Assembly (NCBI RefSeq): GCF_013377755.1
Contig: NZ_JABXWR010000001.1
Location: 693,104-757,103, forward strand
Length of the DNA: 64,000 nucleotides
Reading direction: 5' to 3'
DNA from: Methanofollis tationis
GTDB taxonomy: Archaea > Halobacteriota > Methanomicrobia > Methanomicrobiales > Methanofollaceae
The notes beneath the pieces were generated by a model. That model ran no database searches. It had not been told where the DNA came from and saw nothing but the letters and a program-made list of their open reading frames with translations. Shown here one piece after another: positions 18,099 through 26,810 of the stretch; within the stretch, counting starts at the first letter, position 1, and each line of letters starts with the position of its first letter. A program made the position numbers and the translations under genes.

Positions 18099-19391
18099 AT
18101 GGCCAATCCCCCCCGGGCCTCTCGCCGCCCCCTTCGCTTTGTGCATGCCGCCGACATCCACCTCGGAAGCCGGGTCTCGCCCCCCCCTGGTATGGAACTG
18201 GAGACCGCCGCCGACCTTATCGATGCTACCTATGCCGCCTGGAGATCGATCATCGACCTCTGTATCAGGGAAGAGGTTGACTTCCTGCTGATCGCAGGCG
18301 ACATCTACGAGAGTGCAGACGGCAACATCCGGGCGCAGCTCCAGTTCAAAGAGGGGCTCAATCGGCTCAAACAGAACAACATCACCGCATATATCGTTCA
18401 CGGAAACCATGATCCCGACGACGCATGGTCTAGATCGATTGCCATGCCAGAGAATGCCGTCATCTTCTCCTCCCTGGAACCGGAGGTCTTCATCCATCAT
18501 GATTCGAAAAATAAACCCCGTGCGGCGATAGTGGGGATGAGTTTTGCATCCGCCCACATCCGCGAGAACCTTGCCGAACGCTTTCCCCGCCGGGACAAGA
18601 AATGGCCCTATACGATCGGTCTTCTCCATTGCAGCGTCGGAGGCGGGCAGGGGCACGAACCCTATGCCCCGTGCACCATCCAGGACCTCAGGCAGTGCGG
18701 CTATGACTACTGGGCCCTGGGGCACATCCATCAGCCCACCGTCCTCGATAATGGTGACTCCCATATCGTCTACGCAGGCAACCCCCAAGGGCGAGATATG
18801 GGGGAGACCGGCGAACGTGGCTGCCGTCTTGTGACAGTCGGTGCCGACGGCGCCGTCGAGGTCGAGGTGGTGAGGACCGGAGGATACCTCTGGCAGGAGA
18901 TCGAGATCGATACGGGAGAGTGCGGGGACCTCGGGGATCTGGAGGAGCGTATCAGGCACGAACTCTCCGTCGTCTCCGAGAGGGCGGGGTGTGCGATCAT
19001 CGGCCGGATCATCCTCACCGGGGCGACGGCACTTCACCACGACCTGGTGGCAGGGGACGGTGCCGCCGCCCTTGCCGGCCGTTTCATCGAAGATCCTCCG
19101 ATCGGGAGGTACCCGGTGCATCCGGAACGGATCATCTGCCGCACCCTCCCGGTCGTCGAGCGTGAGGCGGTGCGTGCCCGCGACGATGTGCTGGGGGAGA
19201 TCTGCAGACAGAGCGATGCGGCATTTGAGGACACGGAGGTGCGGGACTACCTGAAAGAGCAGTTGTCATCCATATCCTCATCCACTGCCCGCCCTTATCT
19301 GAGCGAGCCGGACGACGGGGAGGTCGACACCATCATCCGTGAGGCCGAGGCCCTCCTCCTCTCCTGGTTGTCTGAAGGGGGGAGACCATGA
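18099..19391 (+). CDS. Mre11/SbcD-like DNA nuclease, copy 2 (YhaO-type)
   Basis: A 430-residue calcineurin-like phosphoesterase with all five metal-binding motifs in order: RFVHAADIHLGSR (residues 14-26), LLIAGDIYESAD, YIVHGNHDPDD, GLLHCSVGGG and YWALGHIHQPT. The remaining C-terminal part is the ATPase-binding tail. It overlaps the YhaN-like ATPase by ATGA. Known relatives (Mre11-Rad50, SbcCD, YhaON) process DNA ends and hairpins in an ATP-gated way. Because the partner is YhaN-like rather than Rad50 with a zinc hook, I favour a YhaO-type nuclease. It lies in an island, so a role against invading DNA is possible but inferred. Confidence 0.9.
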   Translation: MANPPRASRRPLRFVHAADIHLGSRVSPPPGMELETAADLIDATYAAWRSIIDLCIREEVDFLLIAGDIYESADGNIRAQLQFKEGLNRLKQNNITAYIVHGNHDPDDAWSRSIAMPENAVIFSSLEPEVFIHHDSKNKPRAAIVGMSFASAHIRENLAERFPRRDKKWPYTIGLLHCSVGGGQGHEPYAPCTIQDLRQCGYDYWALGHIHQPTVLDNGDSHIVYAGNPQGRDMGETGERGCRLVTVGADGAVEVEVVRTGGYLWQEIEIDTGECGDLGDLEERIRHELSVVSERAGCAIIGRIILTGATALHHDLVAGDGAAALAGRFIEDPPIGRYPVHPERIICRTLPVVEREAVRARDDVLGEICRQSDAAFEDTEVRDYLKEQLSSISSSTARPYLSEPDDGEVDTIIREAEALLLSWLSEGGRP

Positions 19392-22300
19392 AGATCTCAT
19401 CCCTCTATATCGACGGATTTGGAAAGTTCCGGGACTGGAAACCCCCCGCCCCCTTCGGCGAGGGGCTGACGGCGATCCACGGCCCGAATGAGGCGGGGAA
19501 GACGACCCTGCTCGCCTTCATCCGCCGGATGCTCTATGGGTTCCCCGACGGGAGAAGGAAAGATCTGAACCATTATTCCCCGATCAACGGTGGCACGATC
19601 GGCGGCAGGCTGGAGATTCGGGGAGAGGACGGTCAGGAGTACGTCCTCTCCCGCAGCGGCGTCCGGGGGGATCCCCTCCTCACCCGTCCCGACGGCACGG
19701 CGGTAAGGGGGATGTCGCCGTCGTCCTTGCTCGGGCCGTGTGACCAGGTATTTTATGAGAATGTGTGTGCGATCGGGCTCGGCGAACTGCAGGAGGTCTC
19801 GACGCTCAGTCGGGACGAGATCAGAGAGCGTCTGGCCGCAGCGGGTGCCGGCAACCTCCCGGTCCGTGCGGTTGCGGACGCTCTTGAGAGTTCTGCGGCC
19901 GAGATCTATACGCTCAAGGGGAAGAAGAAGCGGATCAATACCCTGGTCAAAGACCTGAAAGCGGTCGAGACAGAGGTCCGCAGCATCCAGAAGAGCCAGC
20001 AGGACTACGATCCGATCAACGACGCAATCCTCCAGAAGAGGGAGGCCGTTTCCGAAGAGGAGAAGAGACGGAAGAGGATCGAAGATGAGATCGCCTATTG
20101 CACCGCCCTCGGGCAGGCCTGGGAGGCGTTTGCCGAACGAAAGGAGGGATGTGATCGCCTCCGCTCCATCCCAGAGATCGAACCGTTCCCTGATGGTGCC
20201 CTGGAGGACCTGGGCCGGATCGAGACCGATCTCCAGCGGCTCGGAGAGGAGCGTGACGACCAGAAGGCGGACTGCGAACGGCTGAAGGGAGATATTGGCT
20301 CCGTCGTGCTGAGGGATGAGGTGCTGGAGCGGGCCGACGCCATTCGTGCACTCGAACGGACGGTCGAACGCTACCATACGCAGGAGAAGGAACATACCAG
20401 CACCGCAGCTGAACTGGAGCAGAAGCAGGACGACCTCGATCGGGCGCTCCGGGACCTCGGTGAGGGCTGGAACGCGGAGAGTGTCCTTGGATTTGATACC
20501 TCGGTCCCGGTCAGGGAGGAGGCGAAGGCACTCCGGGAACGGCTGGCAGGGAGTGCAACCGCCTGTGCTGCTGCGCAGTCACGCCATGAAGCGGCAGAGG
20601 CGGAGGCCAGGGAGAAAAGGGAGAATCGTGAGGGGCTGCAGCGGCAGCGGGATGCGATCCCTCCGAGTGCGCTACGGGATGCGGTGCTGGACCAGGCCGA
20701 TAGGATCCGCACGATCGAGCGTACCGTTGAACGCTACCTCGTCCAGGGAAAGGACCTGGGGGGGCTTCAGAGCGAATTGCGCCAGAAACAGGGCGAACTC
20801 GACAGGATGCTCCGGGACCTCGGCGGCGACTGGGACGTGGAGCGGGTCACCGGTTTTGATGCCTCGGTTCCTGCCAGGGAAGACCACAAAAATCTCCGCG
20901 ATCGCCTGAGTGTGAGTGCACAGGCCCGTGACCTCGAGGGCTCCCGGTGTGAGGCGGCAGAGAAGGACGTCGCTGAGAAGAGGGAGCATCTGGGGGACCT
21001 GCAGAAACAAAGGAACGCATTCGGCGAAGTTCCGGACCCGGCGACGGCCCGCACACGGTTAGGTTGGTGCCGGGAGATGGTGGATGGGGTCCAGCAGCTC
21101 CAGGACCTGGAGGGGCGGCGTCAGTCGATCCTGCAGGAGCAGGCGAGGGCCCGGGAGATCGTCGCCTCGCTCGGCGCCGCCCCGGCGCTCCCCGCATGGC
21201 CCGCCGTGCTGGTGGTGCTCTCGGCCGTTGTGGTCGTCGGATGGGGGTATCTTGGCGGGGCGCTCCAGGCTGCCGGGGTCGTCGCTGTTCTTCTGCTCGT
21301 GGCTGCAGCCGCCCTTTTCCGTGCAAGAGACGGCAGGGCTCCTGCCCCTGGCGCGGAGGGAGCGGCGGAGCAGTATGCCGGGGAGAGAGAAACGCTTGCC
21401 GGGCAGCGGCGGCATGTCGAGGAGGAGCGGGAGAACCTGGAGGAACGGATACGGTCCCGTGCCGCCATGCTCGGCGTCGGTCCCCTCCCCTCACGGGGGG
21501 AGGCCGGCGAGGTCCTGCACGCATGTGAGGATGCGGTCACTGCGGCGGACAGGGCATCTGATCTCGATCGCGATATCGCCCATGCGGCTGAGGTTTCAGA
21601 GCGGGCGGGCAAAACGCTTGAAACGAGGCGGCAGGCCCTGGAAGAGGCCCACACCGAATATCTGGCCGCCCTGGACGCCTGGAAGGGCTGGTGCCGGCAG
21701 CGGGCTCTCCCGGAGACGATGAACCCGGATCTTGTGCCAGACCTCATCGCCCTGATCCGGCAGGCGGCCGCCCTTGCCGCCGGGATCCAGGAGATGAGGG
21801 AGCGAGAGGCGATCCAGGCTGCGGAGGTCCGGGGCTTTGAAGAGGAGGTGCAGGGGGTCGTCGCCATCTGCAGGGAGGTTGCGGACGGTTCAACGGAGGC
21901 CCCGGGAGCTATCGCTGGAGTTGAGTCAGACCGCGGCGGTGATGCCACCCGCCGGGCGGCCGAGACACTGATCCGTCTTATGGAGGACGCCAGCGCCCAG
22001 GCGGCGAAGGTGTCTGCCCTCGATCGGGATATCGTCCGTGCGGCGGAGGCCTCAGAGCGGGCGGAGGTATCGCGTGAGGCGGCACAAGCGGCCCTGACAC
22101 AGGCCCGCACCGAACGCCTGGCCGCCCTGGACGCCTGGAAGGATTGGTGCCGGCAGCGGGCCCTCCCGGAGACGACAGACCCCGATCTGGTCCCTGACCT
22201 CATCGCCGGGATCGGGCAGGCCGCCACTCTCTGCGCCGGGATCGAGGAGGTGAAGAGGAAGATGGCGGGACAGTCCGGGGACATTCGCTCCTTTGCAGAG

Positions 22301-23344
22301 GAGGTCGTCTCGGTGGCAGATGCCTGCAACGAACCGTCGGACGGGCCCCCTGACACCGTCCTGGAGGGGCTGATCCGGGTGCTCAACGTCGAGGAAGAGG
22401 CGAGGAGAGAGTATGCTGCCCTGGCCAGACAGCTGAAGGAGAAGGGCGAGAAACTGGAGAGGACATCTGTCCGATATGATGCGAAGAAGGCGGACCTTGA
22501 AGCCCTGCTCAGGGGACAGGGCGCAGAGACGCTGGAGGAGTTCCGCAGGCTGGAGGCCCTCTCACGTCAGAGGGCGGAGGTTGCGAGGGGTATCAAGGAC
22601 GCCGAATCTGCGATCCGGCGGATCAGCGGGGAGGAGCGCTACCCTGCGTTCATGGCTGCGCTTGAGACCTATGATCCCGTCGGGATGCCGGTGTATCGTC
22701 AGGAGAAGGAGGCGGAGCTGGCGGCGGTCCGCGATCGGATCAGTCATTACCACCATGAGATCGGGATCCTGACAGAACGGTGTTCGGGGATCGAGAGTGA
22801 TGGGGAACTCACCCTCCTCCTCTCCCGTGCGGCCGCCTTGGAGGAGGAGATCCGGCAGGTCTCCAGGCAGTGGGCGGTCTATACCGCGGCTTCCGGGCTC
22901 CTCGGAATGGCGGTGGAGACCTTTGAGCGGGAGCGTCAGCCCGAGATTCTGAGGGAGGCGCAGGCGTTCTTCTCCCGGATCACGGATGGCAGGTATACGC
23001 GGGTGGTCAGGCCGCTTGACGGTTCTGAGATGTATGTCGAGGAGCGGAGCGGGGGGCGGAAAGGGATCGACGAACTCTCCAGGGGGACGGCGGAACAGCT
23101 CTATCTTGCGCTGCGGTTCGGGTATATCCGGGACTATGCGACCTCGTCCCTGGCGGTGCCGGTGATCTTTGATGATATTCTCGTGAACTTCGATCCGGTC
23201 CGCCGGCAGAATGCCTGTCTGGCGATCGCCGATCTGGCGGAGACCTGCCAGGTCCTCTATTTCACCTGCCACCCGGAGACGCTCGAGAGCCTGACGGCGG
23301 CGGTCCCTGATGCGGTGGTGGTGGACCTCTGCGGGGGTGTTTAA
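19388..23344 (+). CDS. YhaN-like AAA/ABC ATPase with transmembrane hairpin in the coiled coil, copy 2
   Basis: A 1318-residue SMC/Rad50-like ATPase. Walker A GPNEAGKTT is at residues 32-40, the ABC signature ELSRGTAEQLYLALR at about 1230 and Walker B VPVIFDDILVNFD at about 1257, with long coiled coils between. At about residues 600-645 two hydrophobic helices (LPAWPAVLVVLSAVVVVGW and AGVVAVLLLVAAAALF) replace the zinc hook, the hallmark of YhaN-type proteins, which would anchor the coil tip in the membrane. The coil contains internal duplications: ERTVERY...ALRDLG-type units at about 315 and 436, and DAWKGWCRQRALPET-type units repeated about 149 residues apart. Partner of the preceding nuclease. 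Confidence 0.88.
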   Translation: MKISSLYIDGFGKFRDWKPPAPFGEGLTAIHGPNEAGKTTLLAFIRRMLYGFPDGRRKDLNHYSPINGGTIGGRLEIRGEDGQEYVLSRSGVRGDPLLTRPDGTAVRGMSPSSLLGPCDQVFYENVCAIGLGELQEVSTLSRDEIRERLAAAGAGNLPVRAVADALESSAAEIYTLKGKKKRINTLVKDLKAVETEVRSIQKSQQDYDPINDAILQKREAVSEEEKRRKRIEDEIAYCTALGQAWEAFAERKEGCDRLRSIPEIEPFPDGALEDLGRIETDLQRLGEERDDQKADCERLKGDIGSVVLRDEVLERADAIRALERTVERYHTQEKEHTSTAAELEQKQDDLDRALRDLGEGWNAESVLGFDTSVPVREEAKALRERLAGSATACAAAQSRHEAAEAEAREKRENREGLQRQRDAIPPSALRDAVLDQADRIRTIERTVERYLVQGKDLGGLQSELRQKQGELDRMLRDLGGDWDVERVTGFDASVPAREDHKNLRDRLSVSAQARDLEGSRCEAAEKDVAEKREHLGDLQKQRNAFGEVPDPATARTRLGWCREMVDGVQQLQDLEGRRQSILQEQARAREIVASLGAAPALPAWPAVLVVLSAVVVVGWGYLGGALQAAGVVAVLLLVAAAALFRARDGRAPAPGAEGAAEQYAGERETLAGQRRHVEEERENLEERIRSRAAMLGVGPLPSRGEAGEVLHACEDAVTAADRASDLDRDIAHAAEVSERAGKTLETRRQALEEAHTEYLAALDAWKGWCRQRALPETMNPDLVPDLIALIRQAAALAAGIQEMREREAIQAAEVRGFEEEVQGVVAICREVADGSTEAPGAIAGVESDRGGDATRRAAETLIRLMEDASAQAAKVSALDRDIVRAAEASERAEVSREAAQAALTQARTERLAALDAWKDWCRQRALPETTDPDLVPDLIAGIGQAATLCAGIEEVKRKMAGQSGDIRSFAEEVVSVADACNEPSDGPPDTVLEGLIRVLNVEEEARREYAALARQLKEKGEKLERTSVRYDAKKADLEALLRGQGAETLEEFRRLEALSRQRAEVARGIKDAESAIRRISGEERYPAFMAALETYDPVGMPVYRQEKEAELAAVRDRISHYHHEIGILTERCSGIESDGELTLLLSRAAALEEEIRQVSRQWAVYTAASGLLGMAVETFERERQPEILREAQAFFSRITDGRYTRVVRPLDGSEMYVEERSGGRKGIDELSRGTAEQLYLALRFGYIRDYATSSLAVPVIFDDILVNFDPVRRQNACLAIADLAETCQVLYFTCHPETLESLTAAVPDAVVVDLCGGV

Positions 23345-23799
23345 CCCCGCGGCGTCTCTGCCGCTTTCATGATATACGTGTAGTCCTCTTCGGGGATCGC
23401 GCGCATCGCCTGCCCCCTGATATGCCCTGACCACTGCTTTTTGTTGGTGATGAACTGCAACCGTGGGATGAGAGGCTTGAACTCCACCGGGGGGTCGAAG
23501 ATCTCGACCGTCTTCAGTTTGATCCTGAGGGGGAAGACCTCGTTCCCGAGTTTTGGGGGGGCGGTGAAGATCGGTTTCGCGTCCTCATAGACCTCAGAGG
23601 TGATCTCGAAGCACCCGGTGATCGCCGGCGGGAGGGTGGTGTCCCTGTCGATCACCTGCTGCCCGACATAGACGAGGAGGGTGTCGCCTGGGCGGGTTTT
23701 GCTGATCTGGTTGATGGCGCGTTTCGGGACGCCCCAGAGGTGTTTTTTGACGGTGACGTCTGAGTTTGTGCGGTTGGAGATGGCGAGCCAGCGGGTCAT
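23341..23799 (-). CDS. EVE-domain protein (UPF0310 type)
   Basis: A 152-residue single-domain protein beginning TRWLAISNRTNSDVTVKKH, with WGVPKRAINQISKTRPGD, a LVYVGQQ strand and an IPRLQFITNKKQWSGHIRGQ region. These are features of the EVE/UPF0310 family, PUA-like folds with an aromatic cage for modified bases. EVE proteins often sit beside restriction or other defence genes. It converges tail to tail with the YhaN gene (4-nt overlap) and is divergent from the SNF2 operon, sharing a 107-bp intergenic region with it. Confidence 0.85.
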   Translation of the reverse strand: MTRWLAISNRTNSDVTVKKHLWGVPKRAINQISKTRPGDTLLVYVGQQVIDRDTTLPPAITGCFEITSEVYEDAKPIFTAPPKLGNEVFPLRIKLKTVEIFDPPVEFKPLIPRLQFITNKKQWSGHIRGQAMRAIPEEDYTYIMKAAETPRG

Positions 23800-23906
23800 G
23801 AGAGAAAACTAGTCAGTCATACGATAAAAGGGAATTGCTTATAGTGTCTGAGAAAATACCGTTATCTGATTGTAATACCCCTCAGGGGCTTTAATCCGGT
23901 GGGCCT
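23800..23906. promoter_or_regulatory. Divergent promoter region between EVE and SNF2 genes
   Basis: AT-rich relative to both neighbours, with CTTATAG at 23,838-23,844 and a nearby GATAAAAG as TATA candidates. CCCCTCAGGGG (23,877-23,887) is an interrupted palindrome 20 nt before the SNF2 ATG and could be an operator or a short hairpin in the leader. All inference. Confidence 0.35.
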
Positions 23907-26810
23907 ATGGAATTTTGTTCAGGAGATATTGTATCATTGAGAAACCGCCTGTGGCGGGTCGATACGGTCGAAGGGGACGTCCTCTCCGCGACCTGTATCG
24001 ACGGGGATGCCGGAGAAGAACACCGTTTTTTCATACCGTTCGAGCAGGTCAGTCGCGGCTGCATTGCTCCCCCGGATACGGAGAGGATCGGGGATGTCGC
24101 GACCAACCGCCTGCTTGTGCAGGCGTTCCGCTACTCGATGCTGCATGGGACTGCGCCGCTAATGAGCCTCCGGACGAGCGCAGTGATCCCGACCGAATAC
24201 CAGCTTGCACCTGTGATTATGGCGCTGAACCAGGGTGCACGGGTCCGGATGCTGATCGCCGATGATGTCGGGCTCGGCAAGACGATCGAGGCAGGGCTTA
24301 TCGTCTCCGAACTCAGGGCCAGGAAACTGGCATCGAGAATACTGGTTATTTGCCCTCAGAACCTTCGTGAGCAGTGGCAGGACGCCCTCCGCTACTTTTT
24401 CAGGCTTGATGCAAAGATCTTCTCGTCGGTGCACCTGCGGGGTCTGGAAAAGAACATCCCGCCGGGGATGAACCCCTGGGAATATTATCCGTGCGTCATT
24501 ACCTCGATCGATTATATCAAGTCCGAACGTATCCGGCCTTTTGCCCTCAGTGCAGAGTGGGACTGCGTGATCATCGACGAGGCGCATCTTGCCGCAAAAC
24601 CGCACCAGACCGGTCAGAAAGAGAGTGTTTCGATGCTCCGCTATACGCTGGCGCGGGAGATCGCGGGGAAGGCGAATCACCTGCTGCTGCTGACAGCGAC
24701 ACCGCACAACGGCTACACCGATACGTTTGCCAGTCTTCTTGCGATGCTTGATGTGGGTATTGTGAGCGGGCCGGTGCAGGAGCCGGTGATTGATCGGGCG
24801 GCGGCGAGATATCATGTCTGCCAGCGGCGCCGGAAGGACGTGGTCGAGTGGTTCTCTGTCCATGCGGTCGAAGAGAACCCGTTCCCGAAACGCGACCAGA
24901 AAGAGGTCCTGGTGGATATTGCATTCCCGGAGGAGCGGACGATCATGGAGGAACTCGGGGATTACGGGACCGGGTTGCTGGAACTGGCGCAGAAGGACGA
25001 CCGGTTCACGGTCAGGACGATGGCGCGCTGGGTGGTGCTGCACCTGCACCGCCGCGGGCTTTCGTCGCCCTATGCGTTGAGGAAGTCGCTCTCGAACCGG
25101 TTGAAGCGTATTGAAGAGAAGATCGCGGAGAAGGATGCCGGTTCGGAGCAGGCGATCTCTGAGGCGGAGGCGAAGGCGGTCACGCTGGATGAAGAGGGCG
25201 CCGAGGATCTCTCCGAGGAGGAGGCGTCGGAGCGGGTCGAGCGGGTGATCTACGGGAGCCTGACGGCGCTGGAGGCGGAGGCTGAGCGTCTCCGGGTCCT
25301 GATCGATCACGCGCGGGGTGTGACGCCGGCGAAGGATAGCAAACTCAGAGAACTGACGAAGAAGGACGGGTATCTGGACCGTGCGATGCGCGGGCAGTTC
25401 GGGCCGCGGAAGGTGCTGATCTTTACCCGGTATAAGGATACGCTGGATTATCTTGCGGATGAGATCCCGAGAAGGCTGAAGGCTGTTGCGCCGTCGGATA
25501 TTTTTAGGGTGTACGGGGACCTGAACGATAAAAGCCGGCGCGAGGTGATGGACAAATTTATCGAGGCGGAGAAGGGGGTCCTGGTCGCGACCGACTGTAT
25601 CAGCGAGGGCGTGAACCTGCAGCATATGGCGAATCAGGTCATCCACTATGAGCTTCCGTGGAACCCGAACCGTCTCGAGCAGCGGAACGGGAGGGTGGAC
25701 CGGTACGGCCAGCCTGAGCGTGAGGTGCATATCAGGACGTTTGTGATGCGCGAGACGCTGGATGTGAAGATCCTGAAGGTGCTGTACGAGAAGGCGCAGA
25801 AGATCCGGGAGGATTATGGGTTTTCGCCGGCGTTCTTCGGGGATGAGGCGGATGTGATCTCGCTTATCGGGGATATGGGGCTTGTGGTGGACCTGCCGCC
25901 GACGCAGCGGACCCTGTTTGATTCGTTTTCGTCTGATAGGCCGGCGGGGCCGCGTGCCGATCCGTTCTCTGATGAGACGGTAGAGAGGATCAAGAACGAG
26001 AGTTTCTACGGCCAGACGGCGATCGACCTTGCGGATGTTCGGGCGAGGATGCGGGTCTCCGAGGAGGTGCTAGGGACACAGGAGGATTTCCGACAGTTTG
26101 TTCTGGTCGGGTTTTCCCGGTACGGCTGTACGGTGACGGAGAACCGAGACCGGAACCATACGCTGCGTATTGTTCTTTCTGATGAACTGGTGGTGCCGGG
26201 AATGCCTGCGGTGATCGAGAAAGCGACGTTTGACGAGCGTATTGCCCTGCAGGAACCGGGGATCGAGCAGTTGAATACGGCGCATCCGGTGGTGCGCCGT
26301 CTGATCGAACTGGTGAAGAGGGATGTATTCTCGCCGGAGACGAAGGTGTACGGGCGGGCGTGCGTGGCGGCGACGCCTGATGTGAGTCATGTGACGGCGC
26401 TGTACCATTTCCTTGTGCGGTATACTGTGAGAGGGGTGAGGCCGTCGGTGATCGAGGAGATTGTGCCGGTGGCGTGCGATCTGGTGACCGGGACGTATCC
26501 GGGTGAGGAGGAGACTGCGGCGCTGGACCGGGTGGAGAAGGTGCCCCTGCCTGCCGGACGAGAGGGGAGCGTGAAGGGCCATCTGAGACGGGCGCTTGCG
26601 GAGGAGATGTGGCGGCCGGTGTTTGCCGAGCGGGTGGAGAGACGGCGGCAGGAGCTGGTGGCTGAACGTGAGGCGCTGAAGGAGCAGCTGGCGGCGGTGT
26701 GCCCGGATGCGGCGTGGCTGGCCGGTGCAGCGGAGGTCTCGGTTGCGTCCCATGACCTGATCTCACTGCGGTTGCTTGAGCCGGTGCCTGCGGCGGGGGT
26801 GCGGAGATGA
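23907..26810 (+). CDS. SNF2-family helicase, DISARM DrmD-like
   Basis: A 967-residue Swi2/Snf2 ATPase. Motif I is DDVGLGKTIEA (about residues 119-129), motif II is DEAH at 224-227, motif III is LTATPHNG, and the second RecA lobe contains KVLIFTRYKDTL, TDCISEGVNLQ and PWNPNRLEQRNGRVDRYGQ (about 588-606). An N-terminal SH3-like strand set (CSGDIVSLRNRLWRV) and a C-terminal alpha-rich region match the architecture of DrmD-type helicases of restriction/DISARM-like loci. It opens a four-gene operon and overlaps the methylase by ATGA. Likely role: translocation along foreign DNA for the linked methylase system. A conventional type III R-M helicase is less likely because no endonuclease domain is visible. 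Confidence 0.85.
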   Translation: MEFCSGDIVSLRNRLWRVDTVEGDVLSATCIDGDAGEEHRFFIPFEQVSRGCIAPPDTERIGDVATNRLLVQAFRYSMLHGTAPLMSLRTSAVIPTEYQLAPVIMALNQGARVRMLIADDVGLGKTIEAGLIVSELRARKLASRILVICPQNLREQWQDALRYFFRLDAKIFSSVHLRGLEKNIPPGMNPWEYYPCVITSIDYIKSERIRPFALSAEWDCVIIDEAHLAAKPHQTGQKESVSMLRYTLAREIAGKANHLLLLTATPHNGYTDTFASLLAMLDVGIVSGPVQEPVIDRAAARYHVCQRRRKDVVEWFSVHAVEENPFPKRDQKEVLVDIAFPEERTIMEELGDYGTGLLELAQKDDRFTVRTMARWVVLHLHRRGLSSPYALRKSLSNRLKRIEEKIAEKDAGSEQAISEAEAKAVTLDEEGAEDLSEEEASERVERVIYGSLTALEAEAERLRVLIDHARGVTPAKDSKLRELTKKDGYLDRAMRGQFGPRKVLIFTRYKDTLDYLADEIPRRLKAVAPSDIFRVYGDLNDKSRREVMDKFIEAEKGVLVATDCISEGVNLQHMANQVIHYELPWNPNRLEQRNGRVDRYGQPEREVHIRTFVMRETLDVKILKVLYEKAQKIREDYGFSPAFFGDEADVISLIGDMGLVVDLPPTQRTLFDSFSSDRPAGPRADPFSDETVERIKNESFYGQTAIDLADVRARMRVSEEVLGTQEDFRQFVLVGFSRYGCTVTENRDRNHTLRIVLSDELVVPGMPAVIEKATFDERIALQEPGIEQLNTAHPVVRRLIELVKRDVFSPETKVYGRACVAATPDVSHVTALYHFLVRYTVRGVRPSVIEEIVPVACDLVTGTYPGEEETAALDRVEKVPLPAGREGSVKGHLRRALAEEMWRPVFAERVERRRQELVAEREALKEQLAAVCPDAAWLAGAAEVSVASHDLISLRLLEPVPAAGVRR

